In this document: positions 13,740 through 22,674 of the stretch, piece after piece
Numbering within the stretch: the first letter of the stretch is position 1
How the letters are laid out: each line of letters begins with the position of its first letter
Source of the DNA: Verrucomicrobiota bacterium
Lineage (GTDB): Bacteria; Verrucomicrobiota; Verrucomicrobiia; Opitutales; Opitutaceae
Length of the DNA: 38,060 bases
Reading direction: 5' to 3'
Assembly (NCBI GenBank): GCA_018239845.1
Contig: JAFEGO010000098.1
Location: 1-38,060, forward strand
Notes under the pieces: model-generated
The model's input: the letters and a program-made list of their open reading frames with translations, nothing else
Database searches by the model: none
What the model was told of the DNA's origin: nothing
Made by a program: the position numbers and the translations under genes

Positions 13740-16091
13740 TTATTTGTGCTCCAGTTTCACGCGCACCGTGAGCCGGCCGCTCCGGCCGCGTTGGGTGAGG
13801 GTGAGTCGCGGCTGCGTCTCACCGAGCAGGGTGGCGACGAGGAACATTTCCTTGCGCTCCTTCAGCACCTCTTTCCACGCGGGCTGTTCCAGCGGCAGCG
13901 CCTCGACTGCGGCTTCGATGCCTGCGTCCCACGTCAGGATGGCACGGCCGCGGCGGCCTTCGATCACCGCGCGCCGGTTGGCGGCGTCGAGCGTGATCGG
14001 CAGCGGCGTGGTCCAGCAGAACGCCACGCCGTCGCCCTGCTCGATCGCCCAGTCGTCGGTGATCGTGAGCGTGTCCGGCGTCGGCGCATCCCAGGTGCGC
14101 GTCCAACGCGAGTAGAGGCCCTCCCAGCCGGCGGCGAGGTCCATCGTCGCATGGAAGCTCCGCTCGTCGCCGCGGCCCTTCGGCGTGATGTCGGCGAAGA
14201 TCGGATTCTTCGGCTTGGCGCGCACGCCGGCGGTGAGCGGCACGAGCATGTTGTGGCGCTGCGCGTGCTTCAGCATGTCGGCGAGCGGATTGCTGTAGTC
14301 GCAGCTGCCGAAATCCCACGCAAAAGCATCGCCGGCGAACTCCAGCACGAAGGAGCCCTTGTCCTCGTGCGTGTGCGACGCGCCGGACTTGTTGCCCATG
14401 AGGAAAAGTTTCACCCACTCCGCGCCAAATTTCCGGTGCGAGGCCATCTGGCCGATGTCCGGCATGTCGGCCACCGGAGGCAGCACCGGGCCGGACTCGG
14501 GCACCTCGCGCAGGAGATTCTGCGCGAGCAGTGTCATCGGCTGCCCGCCGGTGCGCGCGACGGATTTGCGGAAGATCGTCACCCACTGTGTGTCGGGCAT
14601 GACCCACGCGAGGAAGGCCGCGCCTTCCTGCGGGATGTAGATGGCGTCGCAGATCTGGATCATCTGCGCGTTGTCCGCCGTGCTCACCAGCACCTCGGCC
14701 ATGCGCGCAGTCGCGTAGAGCGCCGGAGGCACCATCGGGCGGATGTCCTTTCCGCGCGCGCGGGCGTAGTAGTAAAACGTCAGCATCGCCTGCCGCGCCG
14801 TGAAGGTGAAATACATCGGCCCCTCCGTGTAGCCGCCGTCGGGCAGGAGGATCTTCGCGAGATTGTCGAGCAGGTCGGTGAGCGCGAGGTCGGTGTAGGG
14901 GATGACGCGCGACTGCGGCTTCGGGTAGGGCTCCCACGTCGTGGGTAAGGTTTTCTCCAATACCAGATACGCCAGCATGCGGCCGGGCATGAACCACGCG
15001 GCCTGGTTGCACCAGAAGATGTAGGTGTACCACCACGCGTTGTAGTTGTTCGTCCCCTGGCCCTCCTCGGCGAGGCGGCGCAAAATCAGCTGCCGGCCGT
15101 AGTCGGTGAACCACTCGCCGCAGAGGTCGAGGATCAGCGCGCAGTCGTACATCACGAGGCTCGGCACGAAGGCGCGGTGCTCCCATTTGCAGCCGGCCAT
15201 CCAGCTGAGGAACGACGGGTCCCAGCGCGTGCAGTGCGCCATCGCGATCGCGTAGCGCGCGGCGAGACGGCCGAGCTTCTTGTCACGGAAAAGCACGGCG
15301 GCCTGCGCGGCGTTGGCGCCGTGGGTGAGCAGGTGGTTGCCCGTGTCGCGGTCCCGGTTGAAGCGCGTGTCGTTCCAGAAATTCACGTACTCCGTCGTCA
15401 TCTTCTCCGGCGAGAGCGCCGCCGCGTCCTCCGCCAGCTCCCAGAGCGGCGACGAGCGCGGGCCGCCCGTTTTCGCGAGCGCGGCGCGCGCCTCGGTCAG
15501 CTCCGCGCCCGTGAGGTGAAGACCGTAGGCCGGCTCGAAATTCGGCTCGTAGCTCTCGGGCTTGAGGTAGTCCTCCCAACGCTCGTCGAAGCGCGCGAGC
15601 TGACGCTGGTAACGCTTCAGCTGTTCCGCGTGCTGCAGGCCGAGCCAGTTGAACCAGCCGCAGGCGACGCCCGGCGTGTCGCGGCGGTCCGCGTAGATCT
15701 CGATCGCGAGGCCGAGCACGCGCTTCGCGCCGTCGAGCGGGAGGAGCAGCTCGCGCTTCTTGTGGCCCATCGGCGCGCTGATATTTTTCCGCTCGCCCGC
15801 ATCAGTCTGCGCGATTAGCGCCACGCGCGCGCCGGGCGGGGTGGTCAGCGAGAGCATGATCGCGTCGTAGTCCGCGCAGTCGAAGTCGTAGCTGCGGCTC
15901 ATGCGTAGCGCGGGCACCGCCGGATCCTCCGGCGCGCGCTGCCAGTCATACTGCACCCAGGCCCATTTCTGCTGGATATAGAGGCCTTCGGCGCCGCCGC
16001 CGGCGATCTGCCAGCGAGGAAGCTGGCTCAGCGTTTCGTCGAAGAAGGCCTCGAAAATGGCCTCCGCAGAATTGATGGGGGTAACTTTCAT
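13740..16091 (-). CDS. heparinase II/III-like polysaccharide lyase family protein
   Basis: 783 residues. The C-terminal half contains the hallmark of heparinase II/III-like proteins: SHTHEDKGSFVLEFAGDAFA followed by WDFGSCDYSNP, around residue 570, a His/metal and beta-sandwich region. The middle (200-520) is rich in aromatic helices (NAWWYTYIFWCNQAAWF) consistent with the alpha/alpha-toroid of alginate and heparin lyases. There is no signal peptide, so it may act in the cytoplasm on imported oligosaccharides, unless the start is wrong; the ATG at 16091 is the first. Exact substrate cannot be assigned: alginate, heparinoid and other uronate polymers are all possible. It is the first gene of a minus-strand pair with PhyH and divergent from the sugar operon at 16195. 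Confidence 0.8.
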   Translation of the reverse strand: MKVTPINSAEAIFEAFFDETLSQLPRWQIAGGGAEGLYIQQKWAWVQYDWQRAPEDPAVPALRMSRSYDFDCADYDAIMLSLTTPPGARVALIAQTDAGERKNISAPMGHKKRELLLPLDGAKRVLGLAIEIYADRRDTPGVACGWFNWLGLQHAEQLKRYQRQLARFDERWEDYLKPESYEPNFEPAYGLHLTGAELTEARAALAKTGGPRSSPLWELAEDAAALSPEKMTTEYVNFWNDTRFNRDRDTGNHLLTHGANAAQAAVLFRDKKLGRLAARYAIAMAHCTRWDPSFLSWMAGCKWEHRAFVPSLVMYDCALILDLCGEWFTDYGRQLILRRLAEEGQGTNNYNAWWYTYIFWCNQAAWFMPGRMLAYLVLEKTLPTTWEPYPKPQSRVIPYTDLALTDLLDNLAKILLPDGGYTEGPMYFTFTARQAMLTFYYYARARGKDIRPMVPPALYATARMAEVLVSTADNAQMIQICDAIYIPQEGAAFLAWVMPDTQWVTIFRKSVARTGGQPMTLLAQNLLREVPESGPVLPPVADMPDIGQMASHRKFGAEWVKLFLMGNKSGASHTHEDKGSFVLEFAGDAFAWDFGSCDYSNPLADMLKHAQRHNMLVPLTAGVRAKPKNPIFADITPKGRGDERSFHATMDLAAGWEGLYSRWTRTWDAPTPDTLTITDDWAIEQGDGVAFCWTTPLPITLDAANRRAVIEGRRGRAILTWDAGIEAAVEALPLEQPAWKEVLKERKEMFLVATLLGETQPRLTLTQRGRSGRLTVRVKLEHK

Positions 16092-16110
16092 ACAGGTAGA
16101 ATGGGGCGGC

Positions 16111-16121
16111 CGGAATATTCC
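16111..16121. promoter_or_regulatory. palindromic CGGAATATTCC motif in the divergent spacer
   Basis: GGAATATTCC (16112-16121) is a perfect 10-base palindrome in the 103-base region between the lyase and oxidoreductase starts. The 10-mer CGGAATATTC recurs once in this window, at 30621, upstream of the sugar-type ABC ATPase. It may be an operator. Confidence 0.3.
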
Positions 16122-16194
16122 CGAGTTTTAACTGGAGACGAGTTCTATCTTCGCCATGTGATGGTAACCGCCCCCGCGTCCCGCCCTTTTCCCC

Positions 16195-17262
16195 ATGAAA
16201 AAAATCCGCTACGGCGTCATCGGCGCCGGTGTCATCGCCAACTACATGGCCCGCGCCTTCACCGAAGGCCGCGACTCCGTCGCCACCGTGCTCGCCGACG
16301 TCAATGCCGCCGCCGCGGCCAAGCTCGCGCCCCAGCTCGGCGCCCCGAAGATCGTCTCCGACTACCGCGAGGTGCTCGCCGATCCGGAGGTGGACGCCGT
16401 CTATCTCGCCACGCCGCCGTTCCTGCACCGCCCGATGACGCTCGAGGCCATCCGCGCCGGCAAACACGTGTGCTGCGAAAAGCCCTTCATGCTCACGCAG
16501 GCCGAGGTGCGCGAAGTCATCGCCGCGCTGCGCTCCGCCCCGCATCTCAAGGTCAACTGCGCCTCCTCCCGCTACCTGAGCGCCGGCACCGCCCTGCGCG
16601 CGCGGCAGATGGTGGCCGACCGCGCGCTCGGCACGCTCTACCGCGTCTCTTACGAGCAGGTCACCGGCGCCTCCAAGCCCGGCACCACGCTCCCGCCATG
16701 GCGCAACGACCCCGCCAAGAATGGCGGCGGCATCTCCTTCGACTGGGGTCCGTACGACCTCGACTGGCTCGCCTTCGTGCTCGGCGACCTCTTCCGCCCG
16801 CGCACGGTCTTCGGCACCGTCGGTAACTATTTTCCCCTGACGGCTGAGCGCGTGCCGCCCTGCCTCGGCGTGGACGGCCGCCTCTGCGCCGAGATCATCT
16901 GCGATAGCGGCCTCACCATCCACTGGGAGCGCCGCTCCTCCGAGCACGGCCCCAACCGCCACAACATCGAGCTCCGCGGCACGCAGGGCGGCCTCGACGC
17001 GTTCTTTATGCCGATGCCGGAAAAGCCCGGCCTCGTGCACTACGCCTACCACGGCACCGACGACCTGAAGACCACCGTGCTCCCCGACGCCCCGCCGAAT
17101 TGGGACGACTCCATGGTCAACCCCATCCGCGAGCTCAGCCGCGCCATCCTCGATAACCGCGCGCCGAGCAACACCCCGGCCGACAACCTCCGCATCCACG
17201 GCATCCTCGACGCGCTCCTCGAGTCCGCACGCACCCAGCAGGCCGTCCGTATCGCCGACTAA
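16195..17262 (+). CDS. Gfo/Idh/MocA family oxidoreductase
   Basis: 355 residues, complete. Rossmann loop GVIGAGVIANYMA at 7-19, VDAVYLATPPFLH, and catalytic-lysine motif VCCEKPFML near 97-105. The C-terminal domain contains GGGISFDWGPYDLDWL, where aspartate replaces the histidine often seen at the catalytic position, and an internal ELRGTQGGLDA. Likely an NAD(P)-dependent sugar or sugar-acid dehydrogenase. First gene of a plus-strand operon with an epimerase (30-base gap), an enolase-superfamily enzyme and ABC transport genes. The start ATG at 16195 is preceded by a pyrimidine-rich stretch with no Shine-Dalgarno. Confidence 0.92.
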   Translation: MKKIRYGVIGAGVIANYMARAFTEGRDSVATVLADVNAAAAAKLAPQLGAPKIVSDYREVLADPEVDAVYLATPPFLHRPMTLEAIRAGKHVCCEKPFMLTQAEVREVIAALRSAPHLKVNCASSRYLSAGTALRARQMVADRALGTLYRVSYEQVTGASKPGTTLPPWRNDPAKNGGGISFDWGPYDLDWLAFVLGDLFRPRTVFGTVGNYFPLTAERVPPCLGVDGRLCAEIICDSGLTIHWERRSSEHGPNRHNIELRGTQGGLDAFFMPMPEKPGLVHYAYHGTDDLKTTVLPDAPPNWDDSMVNPIRELSRAILDNRAPSNTPADNLRIHGILDALLESARTQQAVRIAD

Positions 17263-17292
17263 CTTTTAATTTCCCGTTCATCCCTCCCCGCC

Positions 17293-18192
17293 ATGGCCCT
17301 CCCCAACGAGCTCATTCTCTTCAACAACCACTTCGTGATGCACCGCCGCCACTATCCGTGGCGCACGCGCCTCGCGATCGCCGCCGACACCGGCTACGAT
17401 GGCTACGAGTTTCACCCGATCGAACCCGGCGATGACAAGAACTGGGGCGAGATGACCGCGGGCTTCAAGGCGAGCGGACTCAAGCGCGCCGGCATGTACA
17501 TCGTCTCCAAGGGTATCAACGACGAGGAGTTCGACAAGTTCGACGCCGAGGTCACGCGCGCGAAGCAGATGATCGACCGCCTCGCCGCGATCGACCCGAA
17601 GGCCTTCGTCAACTTCACCATCCTCAGCAACCCCGCCGGCAAATCCACGCCCGACTACCGCGAGGCCGGCTCCGCCAAGGCCGAGGCCCGTCACTGGGAG
17701 CGCACCGCGCGCATGCTGAAGGAGATCGATGCCCATATCGCGCTCCGCGGCCTCAGCGGCAATCTCTACAACCACGTCTGGTTCATGATCGACACGCCCG
17801 CCGCCGAGGTACGCGCGCTCAAGGACAGCGGCGCCAAGGTCATCAAGCCCGGCGTCGCGCTCTTCCATGCGTTCTTCCACCTCGGCGTGCCCGACCTCCA
17901 CGAGGTTCTCGCCCAGCCCGGCATGGAAAACCTCGGCTACTTCGCCGTGCTCAACGGCTGGCCCAAGCCCGCCGAGCCTTTCCGCACCCGCCCGCTCGAG
18001 GATGGCAACATCGACGTCGCCGCCGCCCTCGGCCTGATCTGGTCGCGCGGCTACAAGGGCCCGATCATCTCACAGGCCTACGATCTCGGCGGCGATGCGT
18101 GGCTTACCGCCAAACGCTCCATCGACTACATCCACAGCGTGTACGATCGCTACCAACGCAACCCCGTGCTGAATCCGTGGCACGTATCGTAA
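17293..18192 (+). CDS. sugar phosphate isomerase/epimerase-like TIM-barrel protein
   Basis: 299 residues with the xylose-isomerase-like/AP-endonuclease-2 barrel pattern: LAIAADTGYDGYEFHPIEP with a metal-type Glu near the first strands, GLKRAGMYIVSKG, NLYNHVWFMIDTP, VALFHAFFHLGVPDLHE, and a final GYKGPIISQAYDLGG. Probably isomerises or epimerises a ketose or sugar acid, but the typical EHH/E-D-H-E metal set cannot be completed with certainty, so activity could differ. Translation is linked to the next gene, whose GTG overlaps this 3' end by 16 bases. Confidence 0.8.
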   Translation: MALPNELILFNNHFVMHRRHYPWRTRLAIAADTGYDGYEFHPIEPGDDKNWGEMTAGFKASGLKRAGMYIVSKGINDEEFDKFDAEVTRAKQMIDRLAAIDPKAFVNFTILSNPAGKSTPDYREAGSAKAEARHWERTARMLKEIDAHIALRGLSGNLYNHVWFMIDTPAAEVRALKDSGAKVIKPGVALFHAFFHLGVPDLHEVLAQPGMENLGYFAVLNGWPKPAEPFRTRPLEDGNIDVAAALGLIWSRGYKGPIISQAYDLGGDAWLTAKRSIDYIHSVYDRYQRNPVLNPWHVS

Positions 18193-19334
18193 AAGTCGAG
18201 ATCGGCCGCTTCGACTACGCCGTCGCCGGCGAGTTCAAGTTCTTCAAACCGGGCGCCGACGGCCGGGTCGTGCGCCCGAGCGTGCTCGTGCGCCTGACCG
18301 ATGAGAACGGCCTCGAGGGCTGGGGCCAGGCCGTGCCCGTGCCAACTTGGACCTACGAGACGGTCGAGAGCGTGCTGACCACGCTGGAGCACCACCTTGC
18401 CGACCTCGTCCTCGACCGCGATCCCGCGGACTTCGCCGGCCTGCACGCGGTGATGAACACCGCGATCCGCCCCGCCTTCTCCGTCGGCCAGCCCCTCTGC
18501 AAGGCCGCCCTCGATCTCGCCTGCCACGACCTCGCCGGCAAGCAGCGCGGCGTGCCGGCGTGGCAGCTCTTCGGCCCAATCGAAAATCGAGAATCAAAAA
18601 TCGAAAATCCCCTGACTCTCAGCTGGACCGTCGCCTCCCCGAAGATGGAGACCGTCGAGCAACAGCTCGCCGAGGGCCGGGCGCGCGGCTATCGCAATTT
18701 CAACATCAAGGTCGGCGCGCCCCAGTCCGCCGACTATGATCTGGCGCTCGCGCGCAAGGTCCGCGCCTTTGCCCCCGATGGTTTTCTCTGGGCGGATGCC
18801 AACACCGGCTACACGCCGGCCGAGGCCCTCGCCATCGCCCCCAAGCTGCGCGACGCCGGCGTCGATGTCCTCGAATCCCCGCTCCCGCCCACGCAGATCC
18901 GCGGCTACCAGGCGCTGAAAAAGCAGGGCGCCCTCCCCGTGCTGATGGACGAGGGCATCGTCGGGCCCGACGTCGCCGCCGAGTTCATCGCGCTCGACCT
19001 GATGGACGGCATGGCGCTCAAGCCCGCGCGCAATGCCGGCCTCTGGCCCTCCGTGCAGATTGTGAACCAGCTCCGCGAACGCGGCCTGATGATCCTCGGC
19101 TCCGGCCTCACCGATCCCGATCTCTCGCTCGCCGCCGCCATGCAGCTCTACGCGTGGGCCGGCCTGACCAAACCTTGCGCGCTCAACGGCCCGCAGTTCC
19201 TCGCCGACTCCCTCGCCGATAGCCCGCTCGCGCCCACCGCCGACCGGCTCGCGCTGCCAAAAACGCCCGGACTTGGGCTCACGCTCGACATGCGTGCCGC
19301 CGCCTGTCTGAAATTAGCGGCCCGTCTCCGTTGA
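18177..19334 (+). CDS. mandelate racemase/muconate lactonizing enzyme family (enolase superfamily)
   Basis: 385 residues from the GTG at 18177; a longer frame from 18099 lies inside the previous gene. The N-terminal capping domain (RPSVLVRLTDENGLEGWGQA) precedes a barrel with the proton-shuttle lysine in FNIKVG, metal ligands in WADANTGY, VLESPLPP and VLMDEGIVG, and LKPARNAGL on a late strand. It most likely dehydrates or epimerises a sugar acid; the MLE-type KxK is not intact (NIK). An AT-rich repeat (18579-18609) encodes an extra IENRESKIENP segment between the two domains. The gene ends seven bases before the transporter fusion. Confidence 0.87.
   Translation: MARIVKVEIGRFDYAVAGEFKFFKPGADGRVVRPSVLVRLTDENGLEGWGQAVPVPTWTYETVESVLTTLEHHLADLVLDRDPADFAGLHAVMNTAIRPAFSVGQPLCKAALDLACHDLAGKQRGVPAWQLFGPIENRESKIENPLTLSWTVASPKMETVEQQLAEGRARGYRNFNIKVGAPQSADYDLALARKVRAFAPDGFLWADANTGYTPAEALAIAPKLRDAGVDVLESPLPPTQIRGYQALKKQGALPVLMDEGIVGPDVAAEFIALDLMDGMALKPARNAGLWPSVQIVNQLRERGLMILGSGLTDPDLSLAAAMQLYAWAGLTKPCALNGPQFLADSLADSPLAPTADRLALPKTPGLGLTLDMRAAACLKLAARLR
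18579..18609. repeat. AT-rich AATCGAA micro-repeat inside a coding region
   Basis: Five consecutive units of AATC plus AA or GAR (spacing 7, 7, 6, 7 bases) within a gene otherwise above 60 percent GC. It is translated in frame as roughly IENRESKIEN at the domain boundary of the enolase-superfamily protein. Confidence 0.7.
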
Positions 19335-19341
19335 CCGCCCC

Positions 19342-22300
19342 ATGCCGCGCCTGCCCCGCAAAGTCACTTTCACCGCCAAATTCCTCCTCGGCCTCGCCGG
19401 CGCCGCCGTCCTGCTCACGGCCATCGTCCTCGGTGCGGCGGCTTTTTTCCGTCCGGACATCTCCCACAAACCCGAGATGCCACCCGCCGCCGCCATCGCC
19501 GCGGCCAAGGCCGCACGGGCCGTCCCCATGTCGCCCGACCACCCGCCGGTCATCTGGCGCGACGTGGATTACAGCGAAGGCAAGCGCGGTGCCTGGTGGC
19601 CCAAGACCGAGTCGCCCATCCTCGCCGGCTTGGTGAAGGCCGGGAAACTTCCCCCCGTGGCCGAGCGCACCGGCCCGGAGCCCGTCGTGCTCGCCGGCGT
19701 CGAGGGCAACGGCCGCTACGGCGGCACCTGGTACCGCCTCGCCACCTCGCCCGAGGACATCGACGGCATCATGCCCAATCGCCTTTCCTACCCCTCGCTC
19801 GTCCGCTGGTCGCCGCAGGGCTACCCGATCGTGCCCCACCTCGCCAAATCCTGGGAATCCTCCCCCGACAGCCGCGTGTGGACCTTCCACCTCCGCAAGG
19901 GCCTGCGCTGGTCCGACGGCGCGCCGTTCACCACCGACGACATCATGTTCTGGTGGCGGCACGAGATCCAGTATTTCAAAACCGAGGACAAGAACTTCGG
20001 CGGCGATTACTACGGCTTCATGCGCAACGCCGGCAAAATCGGCGACATGGAGAAAGTCGACGACCTGACCATCCGCTTTGTCTTCCCCGATCCCAACACC
20101 GGATTCCTCGACAAGATTGCCGGCTCCTTCGACTACTTCCGCCCTGCGCACTACCTGGCGAAGTATCATCCTGAGATCGGCGACCAGAAGCTCATCGCCC
20201 GGACGATGGCCGAGATGAACCTCCCGAGCCCCACCGCCGTGTACGCGATGATGAAGAAGGCGCGCAATCCCGAGTGCCCGCGCATGTGGCCCTGGATCTA
20301 CGCCGAGTACCGCAGCTCCGCCCCGCAGATTTTGGTGCGCAACCCGTACTACTTCGCCGTCGATCCCGAGGGCCGCCAGCTGCCCTACCTCGACCGCATG
20401 GTGATCGACGTGAAGAACAAGGCCATGCTCGTGGCCTCCGTCGCTGCGGGTGAGGTTTCGCTGCAGGAGCGCTTCGTGGACTTTGAGGATTACACGCTGC
20501 TCACGAGCGAGGCGCCGCGCCGCGACTTCCATGTGCTCCATTGGTACAGCTCCACGCGCACCATGATCCACATGAGCCCCAACCTCAACCGGCTCATCGA
20601 CCCCAAGCGACCCTCGACCCGCTGGAAGCACGAACTGCTCAACGAAAAAACCTTCCGCCAAGCCCTCTCGCTCGGCATCCAGCGCCAGCAGATCATCGAC
20701 GCCGTTTACAATGGCATGGGTGAGCCCGCGCAGGATTCGCCCGGCCCGGCGTCGCCCTATTTCAATGCGAAGCAGTACAAGGCGTTCACCGAATATGATC
20801 CCGTGCGTGCCAACGCCCTGCTCGACGCACTGAAGCTGAACAAGCGCGACCGCGAGGGCTACCGCACCTACCCCGACGGCACGCGCATGACGTGGTTCCT
20901 CAATCTCGCCGACGCCTTCCCGCCCGACTCCGCCCAGATGGTCGCCGACGACTGGAACAAGCTCGGCGTCCGCACCATCGTGCAGATCCACCCGCGCAAT
21001 CTCTGGCAGATCGAACAGGTCGCGCTGGAGCAGGATTTCTCCGTGTGGACCGGTCTCGAGGAGTTCATGCCGATGCTCGATCCGCGCTATTACGTGGCGA
21101 CCAACGCCGCCTCCTTCTTCGGACCGGCGTGGGGCCGCTGGTACAGCAAGGGCGGCACGAAGGGCGATCCCGCCGCCAACGCCCCCGGCCTCTATCCTCC
21201 GCCGCCGGGGCATCCGGCGCGCGTGGCGATGGATCTCTACGATCGAGCCCAGGTCGCGCCCACCGCCGAGGCCCGCGTCGCGCTTTTCAAGCAGATCCTC
21301 GATATCGCCGCCGACAATCTCTGGTCGATCAACGTCGCCACGCCGCCGCCCGCCCTCGCCGTGGTCAAGGACGGCTTCCGCAATGTGCCCGCCGTCGCCG
21401 TGCAGGGCTACTACTTCGCCACCCCGGGCAACCTCGGCCTCGAAACCTTCTACTGGGACCAGCCTTCCGACACGCCGGCGGTCATCGAGCAGATCACACG
21501 TTCGCTCACCACGCCTTCCACCCTGCCGCGCTCCTCGCCGCAGGCCACGGCGGAGTCGCCGCACGCGGGCTTCGCGGGGCGCCTGCTCAGCTGGGCCATC
21601 TGGACGGTCGTGGTCTGCGGCTTCGTTTTCCTCTGCCTGAAGCATCCCTTCATCTGGCGCCGCCTCCTCGTCCTCATCCCCACGATGATGGTCATCTCCG
21701 TCATCGTCTTCACCGTCGTGCGCCTGCCCCCCGGCGATTTCGCGACGTTCAAGTCCTTCGAGTTTTCCATGAACGGCGATCCCAACGCCGCCAGCCAGAT
21801 AGAGGACCTCAAGAAGAACTACCATCTCGATGACCCCGCGTGGAAACAGTACTCCCGCTGGATCGGCCTGCTCTGGTTCACTTCGTTCGATCCCGCCGAC
21901 TCCGGTCTCCTCCAGGGCAACCTCGGCCGCTCCATGGAGCGCAACCTGCCGGTGAAGGACGTGATCGGCGACGCGCTCGTGCTCACCGTCGTCGTCTCCG
22001 TGCTCACGATTCTCTTCACGTGGTGCGTGGCGTTGCCGATCGGCATCTACTCGGCCGCCAAGCCCTACACGCTGCCGGACTACCTGCTCACGCTCCTCGG
22101 CTTCGTGGGCATGTCGATCCCGCCCTTCCTCTTCGCCTTGGTGCTGATGTACATCAGCTCGGAGTTCTTCGGGCTCAGTGTGTCCGGCCTCTTCAGCCTG
22201 CGCTACGCCGCCGATCCCGTGTGGTCGTGGGGCAAGGTCCTCGACCTGCTCCAGCACGTCTGGGTGCCCATCGTGGTGCTCGGCGCCGGCAGCACCGCCA

Positions 22301-22674
22301 TGATGATCCGCGTAATGCGCGCCAACCTCCTCGACGAGCTGAAGAAGCCCTACGTGGTCGCCGCCCGCGCCAAGGGCGTGCGCCCGCTCAAGCTGCTCCT
22401 CAAGTACCCCGTGCGCCTGTCACTCAATCCCTTTGTCTCCGGCCTTGCCGGCCTCTTCCCTCAGCTCATCTCCGGCGGCGCCATCGTCGCCCTCGTCCTC
22501 AGCCTGCCCATCGTCGGGCCCATGCTCATGATGGCGCTGCTCAACATGGACACCTATTTCGCCGCTTCCATGCTCATGATCCTGAGCCTGCTCGGCGCCG
22601 TCGGCACGCTCGTCAGCGACCTGCTGCTGCTGTGGCTCGACCCGCGCATCCGGCTCGGAGGAGGCGGACGATGA
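19342..22674 (+). CDS. ABC importer fusion: peptide-type solute-binding protein joined to OppB/DppB-like permease
   Basis: 1110 residues. A membrane anchor (about 13-35) is followed by a periplasmic family-5 solute-binding domain at about 90-735 (YGGTWYRLA, LAKSWESSPDSRVWTFHLRKGLRWSDGAPFTTDDIMF, LSLGIQRQQIIDAVYNGMG). A second helix at 743-765 returns to the cytoplasm, and an OppB-type permease starts at about 770 (FIWRRLLVLIPTMMVISVIVF) with an EAA-loop VAARAKGVRPLKLLLKYPVR and six helices. The topology is self-consistent. Neither part looks degraded, so this is a true fusion and not a frameshift. The next gene, the partner permease, overlaps by four bases (ATGA). No OppD/OppF ATPase is adjacent. 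The solute is unknown; its place in the sugar operon suggests an oligosaccharide or sugar acid rather than a peptide. Confidence 0.9.
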   Translation: MPRLPRKVTFTAKFLLGLAGAAVLLTAIVLGAAAFFRPDISHKPEMPPAAAIAAAKAARAVPMSPDHPPVIWRDVDYSEGKRGAWWPKTESPILAGLVKAGKLPPVAERTGPEPVVLAGVEGNGRYGGTWYRLATSPEDIDGIMPNRLSYPSLVRWSPQGYPIVPHLAKSWESSPDSRVWTFHLRKGLRWSDGAPFTTDDIMFWWRHEIQYFKTEDKNFGGDYYGFMRNAGKIGDMEKVDDLTIRFVFPDPNTGFLDKIAGSFDYFRPAHYLAKYHPEIGDQKLIARTMAEMNLPSPTAVYAMMKKARNPECPRMWPWIYAEYRSSAPQILVRNPYYFAVDPEGRQLPYLDRMVIDVKNKAMLVASVAAGEVSLQERFVDFEDYTLLTSEAPRRDFHVLHWYSSTRTMIHMSPNLNRLIDPKRPSTRWKHELLNEKTFRQALSLGIQRQQIIDAVYNGMGEPAQDSPGPASPYFNAKQYKAFTEYDPVRANALLDALKLNKRDREGYRTYPDGTRMTWFLNLADAFPPDSAQMVADDWNKLGVRTIVQIHPRNLWQIEQVALEQDFSVWTGLEEFMPMLDPRYYVATNAASFFGPAWGRWYSKGGTKGDPAANAPGLYPPPPGHPARVAMDLYDRAQVAPTAEARVALFKQILDIAADNLWSINVATPPPALAVVKDGFRNVPAVAVQGYYFATPGNLGLETFYWDQPSDTPAVIEQITRSLTTPSTLPRSSPQATAESPHAGFAGRLLSWAIWTVVVCGFVFLCLKHPFIWRRLLVLIPTMMVISVIVFTVVRLPPGDFATFKSFEFSMNGDPNAASQIEDLKKNYHLDDPAWKQYSRWIGLLWFTSFDPADSGLLQGNLGRSMERNLPVKDVIGDALVLTVVVSVLTILFTWCVALPIGIYSAAKPYTLPDYLLTLLGFVGMSIPPFLFALVLMYISSEFFGLSVSGLFSLRYAADPVWSWGKVLDLLQHVWVPIVVLGAGSTAMMIRVMRANLLDELKKPYVVAARAKGVRPLKLLLKYPVRLSLNPFVSGLAGLFPQLISGGAIVALVLSLPIVGPMLMMALLNMDTYFAASMLMILSLLGAVGTLVSDLLLLWLDPRIRLGGGGR

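Noticed and set aside
19279..22257. 992-codon open frame on the minus strand
   Set aside because: It is antisense to the transporter fusion, is His/Val/Glu-rich with no recognisable domain, and arises from GC-rich codon bias.
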